NCBI GenBank assembly: GCA_015231705.1
Contig: JADGBC010000002.1
Location: 1-63,227, forward strand
Direction of reading: 5' to 3'
Length of the DNA: 63,227 nt
Origin: Desulfamplus sp.
GTDB lineage: Bacteria; Desulfobacterota; Desulfobacteria; Desulfobacterales; Desulfobacteraceae
In this document: one piece after another, positions 27,063-35,884 of the stretch
Position numbering within the stretch: position 1 is the first letter of the stretch
How the letters are laid out: the number at the start of each line of letters is the position of its first letter
Made by a program: the position numbers and the translations under genes
The notes under the pieces: generated by a model
What the model saw: the letters and a program-made list of their open reading frames with translations, nothing else
Database searches by the model: none
Told to the model about the DNA's origin: nothing

Positions 27063-27127
27063 TTTTTAGTTTATCCTTAATTCTAATTAAAATATTACCA
27101 CTCTAATAATGCTCTACTATCTGTGTG

Positions 27128-27156
27128 TTTATAAATGATAAGATAGTTTAATTCAA
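27128..27156 (-). promoter_or_regulatory. Possible sigma-70 promoter of the malic enzyme gene
   Basis: Minus strand TTGAAT, 17-bp spacer, TATAAA. Located 66 bp upstream of the malic enzyme ATG in an AT-rich region where such matches can arise by chance. Confidence 0.4.
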
Positions 27157-27159
27157 TAT

Positions 27160-27390
27160 TTACTCTTGAAAATATGACTTTTTTTCAGACAATAAATATA
27201 AATCATCCACTTGAACTTACAAAACAAAATAACGTCTCGATTGATATTGATGTGCGTATAGATAGATATGTTGATTAATAACCTTTAAATGTGTTATGGA
27301 AATCATGGATAACCTTTATTAAGTGCCTGTTTAGAAATTAAAAGTTGTAAGACAACCTGTTTACACACCACTCCATGTTCGAAAAAGTCT
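27160..27390. other. AT-rich intergenic stretch
   Basis: Part of the gap of about 500 bp between the divergent malic enzyme and phosphoesterase genes. No supported gene or RNA is seen in it; the rest of the gap holds the promoter-like site and repeat family G. Confidence 0.5.
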
Positions 27391-27496
27391 TAGGAACCGC
27401 ACGGAAATAACTTACCTATTTGAAAAATCAAAATAAGTCGTCTTTCAACGACCGTGTAGTCTAAAATGGGCAAGTTATTTAAGACGCTATTCCTTA
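27391..27496. repeat. Palindromic repeat family G
   Basis: GGAACCGCACGGAAATAACTT ... AAAATGGGCAAGTTATTTAAG; the arms AAATAACTTACCTATTT and AAATGGGCAAGTTATTT are inverted copies with few mismatches. Ends about 70 bp upstream of the phosphoesterase start. Confidence 0.55.
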
Positions 27497-27567
27497 GTGT
27501 TGACATCATTAATATTATTCTGTCAGCTTTACAGTCAAATCCCGACTGCCTGAAAGTGAGAAAAACC

Positions 27568-28302
27568 ATGAGAATAGCCGTATTTTCAGATATCCATTCC
27601 AATCTGGAGGCATTAGAAGCCTTTATCGACCACTCCCTGACAAAGAGAATTGACTACTACATGTGTCTTGGCGATATTGTGGGATACGGAGCTAATCCTA
27701 ATAAATGCATTAGCCTCCTGCAAGCAATACCAGGCATTCACTTCATTCTTGGCAACCATGATAATGCAGCTACGGGAGGTGCTCATAACATGGTCAGAGA
27801 CGCGTGTCGTGCCCTGTCATGGACAAAGCTGAGATTATCTGAAAAAAGTCGAGCGTTTCTAAAAAATATGAAGGAAAAAATTGAAAAGGGAAACATGTTG
27901 TTCTGTCATGCCAATCCGTGCGGCATATCGGATTGGTATTATATTTCAGAGAAATCTTTTATATCCCGCACTTTTTTTCTTACAAAAGCCAAGATTCTAT
28001 TTGCCGGACACACCCATACGGCAGCGGTCATTACCCGTAAGAATTTCTTTTGCGTTTATATAAAAAAACCAGGAGACAAAGCGGTGGTACCAGCGGCAAG
28101 TCTTAACCGGCAGATATTCAACTGTGGCAGTATAGGCCAGCCAAGAGATGGTGATCCTCGTGCGTCATATATAATTTATGATACAGAAAATGATGTTGTT
28201 GAATTTCACAGGGTTACCTATGACCATGAAAGGGCTGCAAAAAAAATACTGGCTGAAGGGCTGCCAGAAAAACTTGCTACTCGGCTTGCAGACGGTGTGT
28301 GA
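27568..28302 (+). CDS. YfcE/MJ0936-type metallophosphoesterase
   Basis: 244 aa from the ATG at 27568 (MRIAVFSDIHSNLEAL), where family members begin. The metal-binding blocks are present: DIHSN, GDIVGYG, GNHD, FCHANP and AGHTHT. A di-metal phosphoesterase; substrate unknown (phosphodiesters or phosphoprotein are known for relatives). Its stop codon abuts that of the convergent Ser/Thr kinase gene with no spacer. Confidence 0.88.
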   Translation: MRIAVFSDIHSNLEALEAFIDHSLTKRIDYYMCLGDIVGYGANPNKCISLLQAIPGIHFILGNHDNAATGGAHNMVRDACRALSWTKLRLSEKSRAFLKNMKEKIEKGNMLFCHANPCGISDWYYISEKSFISRTFFLTKAKILFAGHTHTAAVITRKNFFCVYIKKPGDKAVVPAASLNRQIFNCGSIGQPRDGDPRASYIIYDTENDVVEFHRVTYDHERAAKKILAEGLPEKLATRLADGV

Positions 28303-29685
28303 TCAGCATAGTTGAGGAATCTGCATCCCGTTTCCAAAATTTGGAAATATCTTTAAAAGATCATCCCTGAGTTCAGATGCGTTTTTATACCTTTTTTCAA
28401 GCTTTTCTTCCAGGCATCTCATGATCACCTGTTCAAGTTGAATCGAAATATCAGATCTGATATCAGATGGTGGCACGGCGACCATTTTAGTCTCAATATC
28501 CATGGGATAATAACTGTTATCCTGATAGAATGGAAGACGATTTGTGCAGAACAGATAAAGAATGATACCCAATGCCCATACATCACTTGCAAGACATGTT
28601 TTCCCTTCCAGTTGCTCAGGCGGCATAAAGTTTAATGTGCCTTCAGGCGACCTATTGCAATCAACCCATGCGATCTCTTTAGCACTGCCAAAATCAAGCA
28701 ATTTCAATCTTCCGTCAGATTTTACCATGATATTGTCCGGTTTAATGTCTCTGTGCATTATTTTATGGTCATGAGAGTAGGCAATAACAGAAAGAAGTTG
28801 AAGAAAAAGAGACTCCTTTTCCACAGAAGATATACTTTTCGATTCCATAAGCTCCGACAGGGTACACCCCTCCACATACTCCTGGATCAATATAAATTTT
28901 TCCTTATCTTTTACCACCTCAACAAGATGAACAATGTTGGGATGGTACACCAATCTTTTGAGAACAGCGGCCGCACGAAGAGAATTGATGTTCAGCAATG
29001 ATGAGTGTGGAATTTTTGCAACAGCTTCCCTATCTCTTCCAAGTTCCTTGACAAGCCAGATAACACCATCTCCTCCGGTTGCAAGTTTACGTACAGGCTG
29101 CCATTTATTGAGAATTGGCCGCTTTCCTCTTCTTGCAAACTGGGATCTGGGAGCAAAAAAGCTTAATCCCTCCTGAAGATATCCAACAATAAGATTCCAT
29201 GCTGCTTTTTTTTCATTAGATGGATATTTTCTGTTCTTTTCATGATGATTGTCCTCATGATTATTTATATCTAAAATTTTATTGCCATCAACTTTTTGCA
29301 AAATGGCCTGGCCACATTCGAGCAGGACATAAAAACGCATTGCAAAGCTCTCTTCATTTAGAGGCATTATAATATAATCATCAGCACCAGCTTTGATATA
29401 TCTGTAGATGTTTGATGACCGCTCGGCAGATACCAGTACAAGAATTGGAACCGGTACGTAAAGTAGCTTTTTAATACGACGGATCTGTTGAACCTTTTTT
29501 ATGCGATCCTGATCAGTATTGATAATAACCAGACAGATCTGTTTTTCATGAAACAGTTCAGGGTAATTTACAGGAGAGTTTTTTTTAACAGATTCAGTTT
29601 TGATATCAAATGAACGAGTCAGTCGCCTGATCAGTTTCTCTTCTGCTTCGGTAAGGTCAACCATTAGAAGGGTTTCATTTTTCAC
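28303..29685 (-). CDS. Receiver-like domain fused to a Ser/Thr protein kinase
   Basis: 460 aa, GTG start with GGAGG upstream. The first 125 residues have a receiver-like fold (LLMVDLTEAEEKLIRRL, AGADDYIIMP), but the usual Lys is Met and the Asp pocket is incomplete, so phosphorylation is doubtful. The Hanks-type kinase domain (about 195-450) is complete: Gly loop ATGGDGVIW, Lys in AVAKIP, HRDIKPDNIM and DFGSA. No membrane helix, so cytosolic. A short loop with His/Asn repeats (NNHEDNHHEKN) separates the domains. Convergent with the phosphoesterase, which might act as an opposing enzyme, though nothing proves it. Confidence 0.88.
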   Translation of the reverse strand: MKNETLLMVDLTEAEEKLIRRLTRSFDIKTESVKKNSPVNYPELFHEKQICLVIINTDQDRIKKVQQIRRIKKLLYVPVPILVLVSAERSSNIYRYIKAGADDYIIMPLNEESFAMRFYVLLECGQAILQKVDGNKILDINNHEDNHHEKNRKYPSNEKKAAWNLIVGYLQEGLSFFAPRSQFARRGKRPILNKWQPVRKLATGGDGVIWLVKELGRDREAVAKIPHSSLLNINSLRAAAVLKRLVYHPNIVHLVEVVKDKEKFILIQEYVEGCTLSELMESKSISSVEKESLFLQLLSVIAYSHDHKIMHRDIKPDNIMVKSDGRLKLLDFGSAKEIAWVDCNRSPEGTLNFMPPEQLEGKTCLASDVWALGIILYLFCTNRLPFYQDNSYYPMDIETKMVAVPPSDIRSDISIQLEQVIMRCLEEKLEKRYKNASELRDDLLKIFPNFGNGMQIPQLC

Positions 29686-29763
29686 TGTTACTCCTCCTTC
29701 TGTTAAAGCCTTCCAGATTGGTTATAAAACTAACAATGGGTCAAATGGTGCTTGGCTATCGGT

Positions 29764-29802
29764 TCAAAACATAAGCAGATTTGGTGCAATTAGTGTTGTA
29801 AG
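29764..29802 (+). repeat. Dispersed repeat family F, copy F1
   Basis: AAAACATAAGCAGATTTG followed by GTGCAATTAGTG; related to 35834-35877 and, inverted, 32582-32622. Confidence 0.5.
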
Positions 29803-29825
29803 TTCTCAATACGTCAGAATTAAAT

Positions 29826-29890
29826 TAAACCTTCATGGCAGTTGTGCGGCCACCCCTTACCATGAAAATCAAAATCTATTTTCATGGTAA
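29826..29890 (+). repeat. Dispersed repeat family B, copy B4
   Basis: TAAACCTTCATGGCAGTTG ... ACCATGAAAATC ... TATTTTCATGGTAA, a single forward unit in the gap between the kinase gene and the histidine kinase stop. Confidence 0.82.
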
Positions 29891-29906
29891 ATTATTGAAT
29901 AATCAG

Positions 29907-31121
29907 TCATATCCCAGGGCAGACAGTTTGAGTAATGCTTCTGTCTTTCATGAACTCAGGTGCTCTTGGAAGTGTTATTTTAAAGGTTGCTCCTTTTCCG
30001 GGATGAGAATTGACATAAATACCTCCTCCATGCTCTTTTACTATGCCGTAGGCAACTGACAGTCCCAGCCCGACCCCCTTTCCTATTTTTTTTGTTGTAA
30101 AAAAAGGCTCGAACAGTTTTGAAATATTTTCCTGTGGAATACCGGTGCCGGTATCTGTAAAACGGATGATAACTGTGTCGCTCTCCTGTTGATATTCAGT
30201 AGAGACGGTAAGCACACCTCCTGACGTGGCTGCCATGCTTTCTACGGCATTAGATATGAAATTCATAAAAACCTGTTTTAGTTGATCTTCTGAGCCATGG
30301 CAAGGTGGAAGCGAACTGTCCAGTTCCGCAGCTAGTTTAACTCCGTTTATTTTCAAAAGGTTGGAATTTAGCAAGATGGTCTGCTCAATAAGAAAGTTCA
30401 TGTCAATCTCTTTGAGCTCAATTTTGGATTGTCTGGCAAAGACAAGCAGGTTGGAAACTATCCTGCTTATGCGGCGGGTCTCTGTCTCCATTAGATTAAG
30501 ATACTTTGAAAAAAGTTTCATCTCATCTTCATTAACCGGCCCCTCTTCAATTATGCGTTTGTTGAGCATTATAAGATTCAAGATACCTGCAACCGGATTA
30601 TTAATTTCGTGTACAACCGATGCCGACAATTTGCCAAGAGATGCCATTTTATCCTGGTGAAGCAGCTTCTCATGTGTAGCGTTAAGCTGTTTTGTTCGCT
30701 CCTCCACCATCTTTTCCAGACGTCTTGTTATCTCCTGTTCATCTCTTTTTCTCTTGGTTATGTCTCTGCTTATCTCAATGAACTTAGAAATTTCGCCCTT
30801 GTTTTTCCATATGGGAAAAATAGTCAGCTCCGCATATCTCTCCTTGTTGTCAGGTCCCAGGCGAGTCAGCTCTACCTGGCAGTGTCGTTTGTTCCTGATA
30901 ACCTTTTCAAGAGGACATATTTTATCGCAGTTGCTGTTTGTACGGGTGGACTCCTTGAATACATCATAACATTTTCTTCCAATGACCTGTTCACGTGTAT
31001 AATTCATACGCCGCAGAAAAACGTCATTAACTTCAATAACCTCTCTATCAGGGGAGATAATCAGTATAAAATCCCTGATACCATTTAAAATAGTCTCCAT
31101 CTCGTTGTCAGGAAGCTTCAT
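29907..31121 (-). CDS. PAS-domain sensor histidine kinase
   Basis: 404 aa from the ATG at 31121 (MKLPDNEMETIL), supported by AAAGGAT. A PAS domain (about 8-130), whose Cys pair C71/C77 (NCDKICPLEKV) may bind a metal or sense redox, is followed by a coiled coil, HisKA (VVHEINNPVAG, phospho-His) and HATPase_c (NAVESM, DTGTGIP, GVGLGLSVAYG). No membrane helix, so cytoplasmic. Divergent from the GcvH-like/NtrC genes, and the likely kinase for that NtrC-family regulator. Confidence 0.92.
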   Translation of the reverse strand: MKLPDNEMETILNGIRDFILIISPDREVIEVNDVFLRRMNYTREQVIGRKCYDVFKESTRTNSNCDKICPLEKVIRNKRHCQVELTRLGPDNKERYAELTIFPIWKNKGEISKFIEISRDITKRKRDEQEITRRLEKMVEERTKQLNATHEKLLHQDKMASLGKLSASVVHEINNPVAGILNLIMLNKRIIEEGPVNEDEMKLFSKYLNLMETETRRISRIVSNLLVFARQSKIELKEIDMNFLIEQTILLNSNLLKINGVKLAAELDSSLPPCHGSEDQLKQVFMNFISNAVESMAATSGGVLTVSTEYQQESDTVIIRFTDTGTGIPQENISKLFEPFFTTKKIGKGVGLGLSVAYGIVKEHGGGIYVNSHPGKGATFKITLPRAPEFMKDRSITQTVCPGI

Positions 31122-31396
31122 TGGCCAAATCCTTTTTAAAATCCAGCATGTTTTGGAAACCTTGGTGTAGGAAAATACCAACAGAGTGTAGGAAAATCCA
31201 ACAATGTCTTAAAATATAGCACTGACAGGGCTATCCAGATAATATTTAATGCTTATTCCTTCTGAATAATCTTTTAGGTGTAGTATATTTCAACACTTGC
31301 AGAAAATTAATATAACAAAGTCCATATGCTTTTTCAAATCAAAAAAATATTATAAAATCAATATGTTTTAATCTTTAATTGCAATATTTTTATAGA

Positions 31397-31412
31397 TGGT
31401 ACTCTTCTTGCT
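31397..31412 (+). promoter_or_regulatory. Sigma-54 promoter upstream of the GcvH-like gene
   Basis: TGGTACTCTTCTTGCT matches the -24/-12 consensus with GG and GC exactly 10 nt apart. It lies about 145 bp upstream of the first GcvH-like gene, and an NtrC-type activator is encoded two genes downstream. The flanking divergent region (31122-31557) is AT-rich and holds no other recognisable gene. Confidence 0.7.
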
Positions 31413-31557
31413 CTTTATTAAACCATAAAACGAGAACTTGAGATAACACTTTTAAAAAACAACATTTTTCTTTAAAAAAACAACATAACAACATTTTCAA
31501 AAAAAAATGCATTTTCAAAAAAAGACAATAACGGCTAAACAGCCAGAGGAGGAAATT

Positions 31558-32532
31558 ATGAGACAAGGAAGAGAAGGAAACAGAGCAAAAAGATCAGAGA
31601 TTAACCCATCAGTATTTGGTAATCAGGTATGGACAGTAAAATCCAGCAAATCAGACAGAAGCAAATCAGAGATAGAGGATCAGCAGACAAAACCATGTAT
31701 CTGGATGGCGTCCGGAGCTGTGGAGAAAAAACATTGCAACAACTATTTTAGCTGCAATTCATGCAAATATGACGCAGCCATGGAGAAACAAGTTGCAGAT
31801 GGAAAACAGATAAGCTGGCAAGATAGCATGAGAAAAAAAGAGAGCATGGACAGAACCTGTCGCCACAGTCTGACCATGAGAATGGTTCCCCGTGTATGTG
31901 CCTATAATTATAACTGCTCGACATGTGATTTTGATCAGTATTTTGAAGATGTACTATCCTCTGCAACAGGACATGCAGCAGTTGCCATGTACAATGTCAA
32001 AGGATTTAATGTACCGCAAGGCTATTACTTTCATAACGGCCATACCTGGGCAGTGATTGAAAACGGCGGGTACATAAAGGTGGGGCTGGATGATTTTGCT
32101 CTCAAACTTCTGGGAGAGGCAGATGCATTGGATCTGCCCATGACTGGGATGGAGCTGAACCGGAACAGGCCAGGTTGGGGATTGAGAAGAAAAGATAATA
32201 TGGCTGATGTTCTGGCACCGGTAAACGGTGTTATTTTACAGGTGAACGAAAAGGTAAGAAGAGACCCAAGGCTTGCAAACAGCGATCCTTATGGAGATGG
32301 ATGGCTTTTCAGCATCCATAATTCAGATATCAAGGGAGCCTTTAAAACACTTATGGATCATAATGAGAGCATAACCTGGACAGGAGAAGAGGTAAACCGT
32401 CTTGAGGAGATGATAGAAGCTGTAGCAGGCCCAATGTCAACCGATGGTGGGATTCTAAGACCCGATATATATGGCAACCTGCCAGGGCTTGACTGGAACA
32501 GGCTTACTCGGGTTTTCCTCAAAAATAATTGA
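31558..32532 (+). CDS. GcvH-like protein with N-terminal Cys-rich modules (1)
   Basis: 324 aa from the ATG at 31558, preceded by GAGGAGG. After a basic N terminus, two Cys modules occur: C(x)13-type pairs ending CNNYFSCNSCKYD, and CRHS ... CAYNYNCSTCDFDQYF, probably two zinc sites. Residues about 160-245 resemble the glycine-cleavage H-protein barrel (GHTWAVIENGGYIKVGLDDF, VLAPVNG). The lipoyl Lys is not at the expected place: the residue 8 before the Pro of APVNG is Asp, with Lys shifted by one. A conserved tail (DIYGNLPGLDW) follows. Not a normal GcvH; no gcvT or gcvP is nearby. Followed by a paralog and an NtrC-family regulator. Confidence 0.82.
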   Translation: MRQGREGNRAKRSEINPSVFGNQVWTVKSSKSDRSKSEIEDQQTKPCIWMASGAVEKKHCNNYFSCNSCKYDAAMEKQVADGKQISWQDSMRKKESMDRTCRHSLTMRMVPRVCAYNYNCSTCDFDQYFEDVLSSATGHAAVAMYNVKGFNVPQGYYFHNGHTWAVIENGGYIKVGLDDFALKLLGEADALDLPMTGMELNRNRPGWGLRRKDNMADVLAPVNGVILQVNEKVRRDPRLANSDPYGDGWLFSIHNSDIKGAFKTLMDHNESITWTGEEVNRLEEMIEAVAGPMSTDGGILRPDIYGNLPGLDWNRLTRVFLKNN

Positions 32533-32581
32533 TCTTCTGCATGTCAGGGCTCTTTGCAGTCTTTTATGTTCTACTCAGGAA

Positions 32582-32622
32582 TTTCAATCCGCATTAATTG
32601 CGGCAAATCCGCTTATGTTCCT
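32582..32622 (-). repeat. Dispersed repeat family F, copy F2 (inverted)
   Basis: TTTCAATCCGCATTAATTGCG then CAAATCCGCTTATGTTCC, complementary to ACATAAGCGGATTTG of F1 and F3. Sits between the two GcvH-like genes. Confidence 0.45.
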
Positions 32623-32702
32623 ATGGATATAGCAGCTTGATATTGTGGTGAAAAGTTGAATGTCCAATTTCAAAAACACTGTAAAGAGTCCGATGTAACG
32701 AG

Positions 32703-32738
32703 AATAATTGCAGCTATATCAAGAGACTTTCACATAAA
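32703..32738 (+). repeat. Dispersed repeat family A, partial copy A6
   Basis: AATTGCAGCTATATCAAGAG then ACTTTCACATAAA. Its right end lies 12 bp before the start codon of the second GcvH-like gene, just ahead of the GTGAGG ribosome-binding site. Confidence 0.75.
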
Positions 32739-32749
32739 AAGGTGAGGAC

Positions 32750-33505
32750 ATGGAACATTCAATTCAGATATTAAAAAATAATATGTCAGAAAATCACGGG
32801 TTTGAAAATGCCCTGTGTGCCCGCAAGCCCTGCATTCACCATCTGAAAGGCCATATTGAATACAGGATGTGCGATCGGGAGTACCGCTGTTCCAGTTGTG
32901 AGTTTGACCAGTATTTTCAAGATCAGTTCAGAGTGCATACAGTTATGTCGCCTGTTCATTATCACACAATTGAAGGCATCTCTTTTCCAACCGGATATTA
33001 TCTTGCCAAAGGACATGCATGGGTTAAACTTGAAGACGATAATGAAGTCAGAGTGGGAATGGATGATTTTGTGCTTCGTCTGCTCGGAACTCCTGACCTA
33101 ATTCAATTGCCTCTGATAGGGACAAAGGCCGTGAAAGGAGAGCCGTTGATCCAGATTTTCAGAGGAGAGAACCATGCATCCATTCTATCTCCTGTCAACG
33201 GAGTTGTTACAGCGGTAAACAGAGATATGCTTAAAGAAAAAGGAGTTGCAAATCTGAGCCCCTACTGCAACGGATGGATGGTGATGGTACACTGTGACAG
33301 CCTGAGAAGCGACATGAAGGATCTGTTATTCATGGAAGAGAGCCGTTCTTATCTCAAAAAGCATATTGAGAATCTTTATGAAATACTTGAGGAAGAGACA
33401 GGGCTGATGGCTGCCGACGGAGGAACCCTGGGAGATGATATTTACGGCAATGCCCCGGGACTTGAATGGGATAGGCTTGTGGGGTGTTTTTTGAAAAACG
33501 ACTAA
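32750..33505 (+). CDS. GcvH-like protein with N-terminal Cys-rich module (2)
   Basis: 251 aa, paralog of the preceding protein. One Cys module (CIHHLKGHIEYRMCDREYRC, then SSCEFDQYF) precedes an H-protein-like barrel (GHAWVKLEDDNEVRVGMDDF, ILSPVNGVV). There is no Lys at or near the lipoylation position (it is Glu, in FRGENHAS), so it cannot be lipoylated as GcvH is. The tail DDIYGNAPGLEWDRL is shared with the first paralog and must be functionally important. Start ATG preceded by GTGAGG. Lies between its paralog and the NtrC-family gene on one strand. Confidence 0.82.
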   Translation: MEHSIQILKNNMSENHGFENALCARKPCIHHLKGHIEYRMCDREYRCSSCEFDQYFQDQFRVHTVMSPVHYHTIEGISFPTGYYLAKGHAWVKLEDDNEVRVGMDDFVLRLLGTPDLIQLPLIGTKAVKGEPLIQIFRGENHASILSPVNGVVTAVNRDMLKEKGVANLSPYCNGWMVMVHCDSLRSDMKDLLFMEESRSYLKKHIENLYEILEEETGLMAADGGTLGDDIYGNAPGLEWDRLVGCFLKND

Positions 33506-33710
33506 AGTAACAATGGCTTTTTCATTTTTTTTGAAGTATTATCTTTAAAAAATCAAAAGATATTGTAAAATTAGCCATAAGAAACATTTCTACATCAACC
33601 TCAGATACGGACAGTTACGAGAAGTATTTCTCCTGAATTCAGAAGTCTTTTGTAAGATTTAGGGTTGAAAAAAAGAAAAGACAAAACAGTTATTTGCAAG
33701 GAAATATATC

Positions 33711-35087
33711 ATGCATCAAACCAGAGTTTTGATCGTGGATGACGAACTGATTATCCGTGAGTCCCTGGCCGGTTGGCTTGAGAGAGACGGCCACCACATC
33801 ATGACAGCGGAGAGTGGAGAAAAATGCATAGAGATACTAAAAAATCAGAGTTTTGATATACTGCTTGTAGATATCAAGATGGATGGCATCAGTGGCATGG
33901 ATGTGCTCAAGCATGTAAAAGAGTACTATCCTGATATTGATGTGATAATGATTACAGCCTTTGGCTCCATCCCCTCATCTGTAGAGGCCATGAAAGCAGG
34001 TGCTTATGACTATCTGCTCAAACCATTTGATCCCAACGAGCTTGGGGTTCTTATAGAAAAACTTACAGACCATCAGTCAAGAAAACGGGAAAACCAATAT
34101 CTTAAAGAGGAGTTCAAGGAGCGAAGCCGGTTTGAAAGCATGATTGGGCAATCTGATGCCATGCAGGAGATATTCAAGCTTATCCAGGATATTCAGGAGA
34201 CAAAATCCACTGTACTTATAACAGGAGAGACCGGTACAGGCAAAGGTATGGCTGCCAAAGCGATCCATACCAGCAGCCCTCTGAAAGAGGGGCCTTTTGT
34301 CAGTGTAAACTGCGGAGCCATTCCAGAACAGATCATGGAGAGCGAACTCTTTGGTCACCAGAAGGGGGCTTTTACCGATGCAAAGGAGACCAAAAAAGGT
34401 CGGCTTGAAATGGCCTGTGGAGGAACTCTTTTTTTAGATGAGATCGGAGAGATATCCATGCGCATGCAGATTGATCTTCTCCATGTTCTTGAAGAGAGGG
34501 TATTTTACAAGGTTGGCGGAACACAGCCCATCACAGCAAATTTTCGTGTGGTTGCCGCCACAAACAGCAATCTTGAAAAGGCAATTCAAGAACGGACATT
34601 CAGAGAAGATCTTTACTACCGACTTAATGTCATCGCTCTGACTATGCCACCCTTAAGAAAAAGAAAGGAGGATATACCTCTTCTGGCAAACCATTTTCTC
34701 CATAAATTTGTACAGGAGATAAACAAACCTGTGGAGCGAATAAGCAGAGAGGCTATGGATGAACTGATGCTCTACAACTGGCCGGGGAACGTAAGAGAGC
34801 TCTCCAATGCCGTGGAACGGGCTGTTGTAGTGTGCCGGAGCCACACCATAGAAGCTATGGATCTTCCCATTGTATCACCGGAGTGCACGGGTTTGAATAC
34901 ACCGTCCGTTCCAGGTCATCCATCAGTGAAAACCTTAAATGATCTTGAAAAACACCATATTTTTAATATCTTGAATGAAAATGAGTGGAATATCGCCAGA
35001 AGTGCAGCATCTCTTGGTATTGACAGGTCAACACTTTACAGCAAGATCAAACGTTATGACCTTCAAAAGAACATAAGTGATTCATGA
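33711..35087 (+). CDS. NtrC-family sigma-54-dependent response regulator
   Basis: 458 aa. Receiver domain (1-120) with the phospho-Asp in LLVDIKMDG and Lys in LLKPFD; AAA+ domain (about 140-375) with Walker A GETGTGKG, Walker B LFLDEIGEI and the sigma-54 contact loop GAFTDA (GAFTGA in most); Fis-type HTH at the end (SLGIDRSTLYSKIKRY). It should activate sigma-54 promoters, and one lies upstream of the first GcvH-like gene. The divergent PAS kinase is the likely partner. Ribosome-binding site AAGGAA. Confidence 0.94.
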   Translation: MHQTRVLIVDDELIIRESLAGWLERDGHHIMTAESGEKCIEILKNQSFDILLVDIKMDGISGMDVLKHVKEYYPDIDVIMITAFGSIPSSVEAMKAGAYDYLLKPFDPNELGVLIEKLTDHQSRKRENQYLKEEFKERSRFESMIGQSDAMQEIFKLIQDIQETKSTVLITGETGTGKGMAAKAIHTSSPLKEGPFVSVNCGAIPEQIMESELFGHQKGAFTDAKETKKGRLEMACGGTLFLDEIGEISMRMQIDLLHVLEERVFYKVGGTQPITANFRVVAATNSNLEKAIQERTFREDLYYRLNVIALTMPPLRKRKEDIPLLANHFLHKFVQEINKPVERISREAMDELMLYNWPGNVRELSNAVERAVVVCRSHTIEAMDLPIVSPECTGLNTPSVPGHPSVKTLNDLEKHHIFNILNENEWNIARSAASLGIDRSTLYSKIKRYDLQKNISDS

Positions 35088-35183
35088 ATAACACTCTTAT
35101 ATTAAAAGCAATCGCTATCGCCTTCAGCAGACAGAACGCGAAAGCAAAATCTAACTTATAGTCTTTAAAAGACAGCATAATAG

Positions 35184-35753
35184 ATGAATAATACAATAGG
35201 GAAACTTCCATTTATTCTGGTTTCACCAACAGAGGGAATAGACCCTGCACTTGCTGAGAATATCTCAGAGGCTGTGGGAGATTTCTTCGGATATCCCGTA
35301 AAAGTATCTCCTTTGCTGCAAAATATTGATTTTGCATTCAATTCTGACCGAAATCAGTACAACTCCACTATAATACTTGCAAGCCTTGCAGACCTTGCAC
35401 CTGAAAGATGCCTTAAAATTCTTGCCATCACAGACAAGGATCTTTTTATTCCGATATTGACACATGTTTACGGAGAGGCCCAGCTTAACGGTATTGCCTG
35501 CATCGTATCTATCAACCGTCTGAATACCGATCTTCAGCTCTCCAAGAAAAAGGTGTTTGAGAGGATAATAAAAGAGAGTATTCATGAACTCGGTCATACC
35601 TTTAACCTGCGGCACTGCAAGGATCATTCGTGCATAATGCACTACTGCCGAAGCCTTGATGACGTTGATTTAAAATCAAACCAGTATTGCCGGTACTGCG
35701 AGGTACTTCTGTCAGATGCGATAATTTCACTGTCAAGAGATCCGATATCTTGA
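35184..35753 (+). CDS. Archaemetzincin-like zinc metalloprotease
   Basis: 189 aa. The full archaemetzincin signature is present: HELGHTFNLRHC (H134, E135, H138, H144, C145), then C150-I-M152 and C169-XX-C172, giving a catalytic zinc plus a structural Cys zinc. No signal peptide, so cytosolic. Archaemetzincins are best known from archaea and vertebrates; substrates in bacteria are unknown. It lies 96 bp after the NtrC-family regulator and may belong to the same transcription unit. No strong ribosome-binding site. Confidence 0.88.
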   Translation: MNNTIGKLPFILVSPTEGIDPALAENISEAVGDFFGYPVKVSPLLQNIDFAFNSDRNQYNSTIILASLADLAPERCLKILAITDKDLFIPILTHVYGEAQLNGIACIVSINRLNTDLQLSKKKVFERIIKESIHELGHTFNLRHCKDHSCIMHYCRSLDDVDLKSNQYCRYCEVLLSDAIISLSRDPIS

Positions 35754-35767
35754 AGAACTCCAATATC

Positions 35768-35832
35768 CTGATAGGCACAACTAACAATAAAAGTCCTATA
35801 ATTACGGCTATTTCAAGAAACTTTCACATAAA
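35768..35832 (+). repeat. Dispersed repeat family A, copy A7
   Basis: GATAGGCACAACTAACAATA ... GGCTATTTCAAGAAACTTTC then ACATAAA; most like A2. Followed directly by family F copy F3. Confidence 0.8.
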
Positions 35833-35833
35833 T

Positions 35834-35877
35834 CAAAAACATAAGCAGATTTGCTACTATGATTGTTGGATTGAAAT
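35834..35877 (+). repeat. Dispersed repeat family F, copy F3
   Basis: CAAAAACATAAGCAGATTTG followed by GATTGTTGGATTGAAATTG. Confidence 0.5.
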
Positions 35878-35884
35878 TGTTCAG

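Noticed and set aside
31558-33505. Glycine cleavage system H proteins
   Set aside because: The lipoyl Lys is missing or shifted, Cys modules and a C-terminal tail are added, and no gcvT, gcvP or lipoate genes are nearby.
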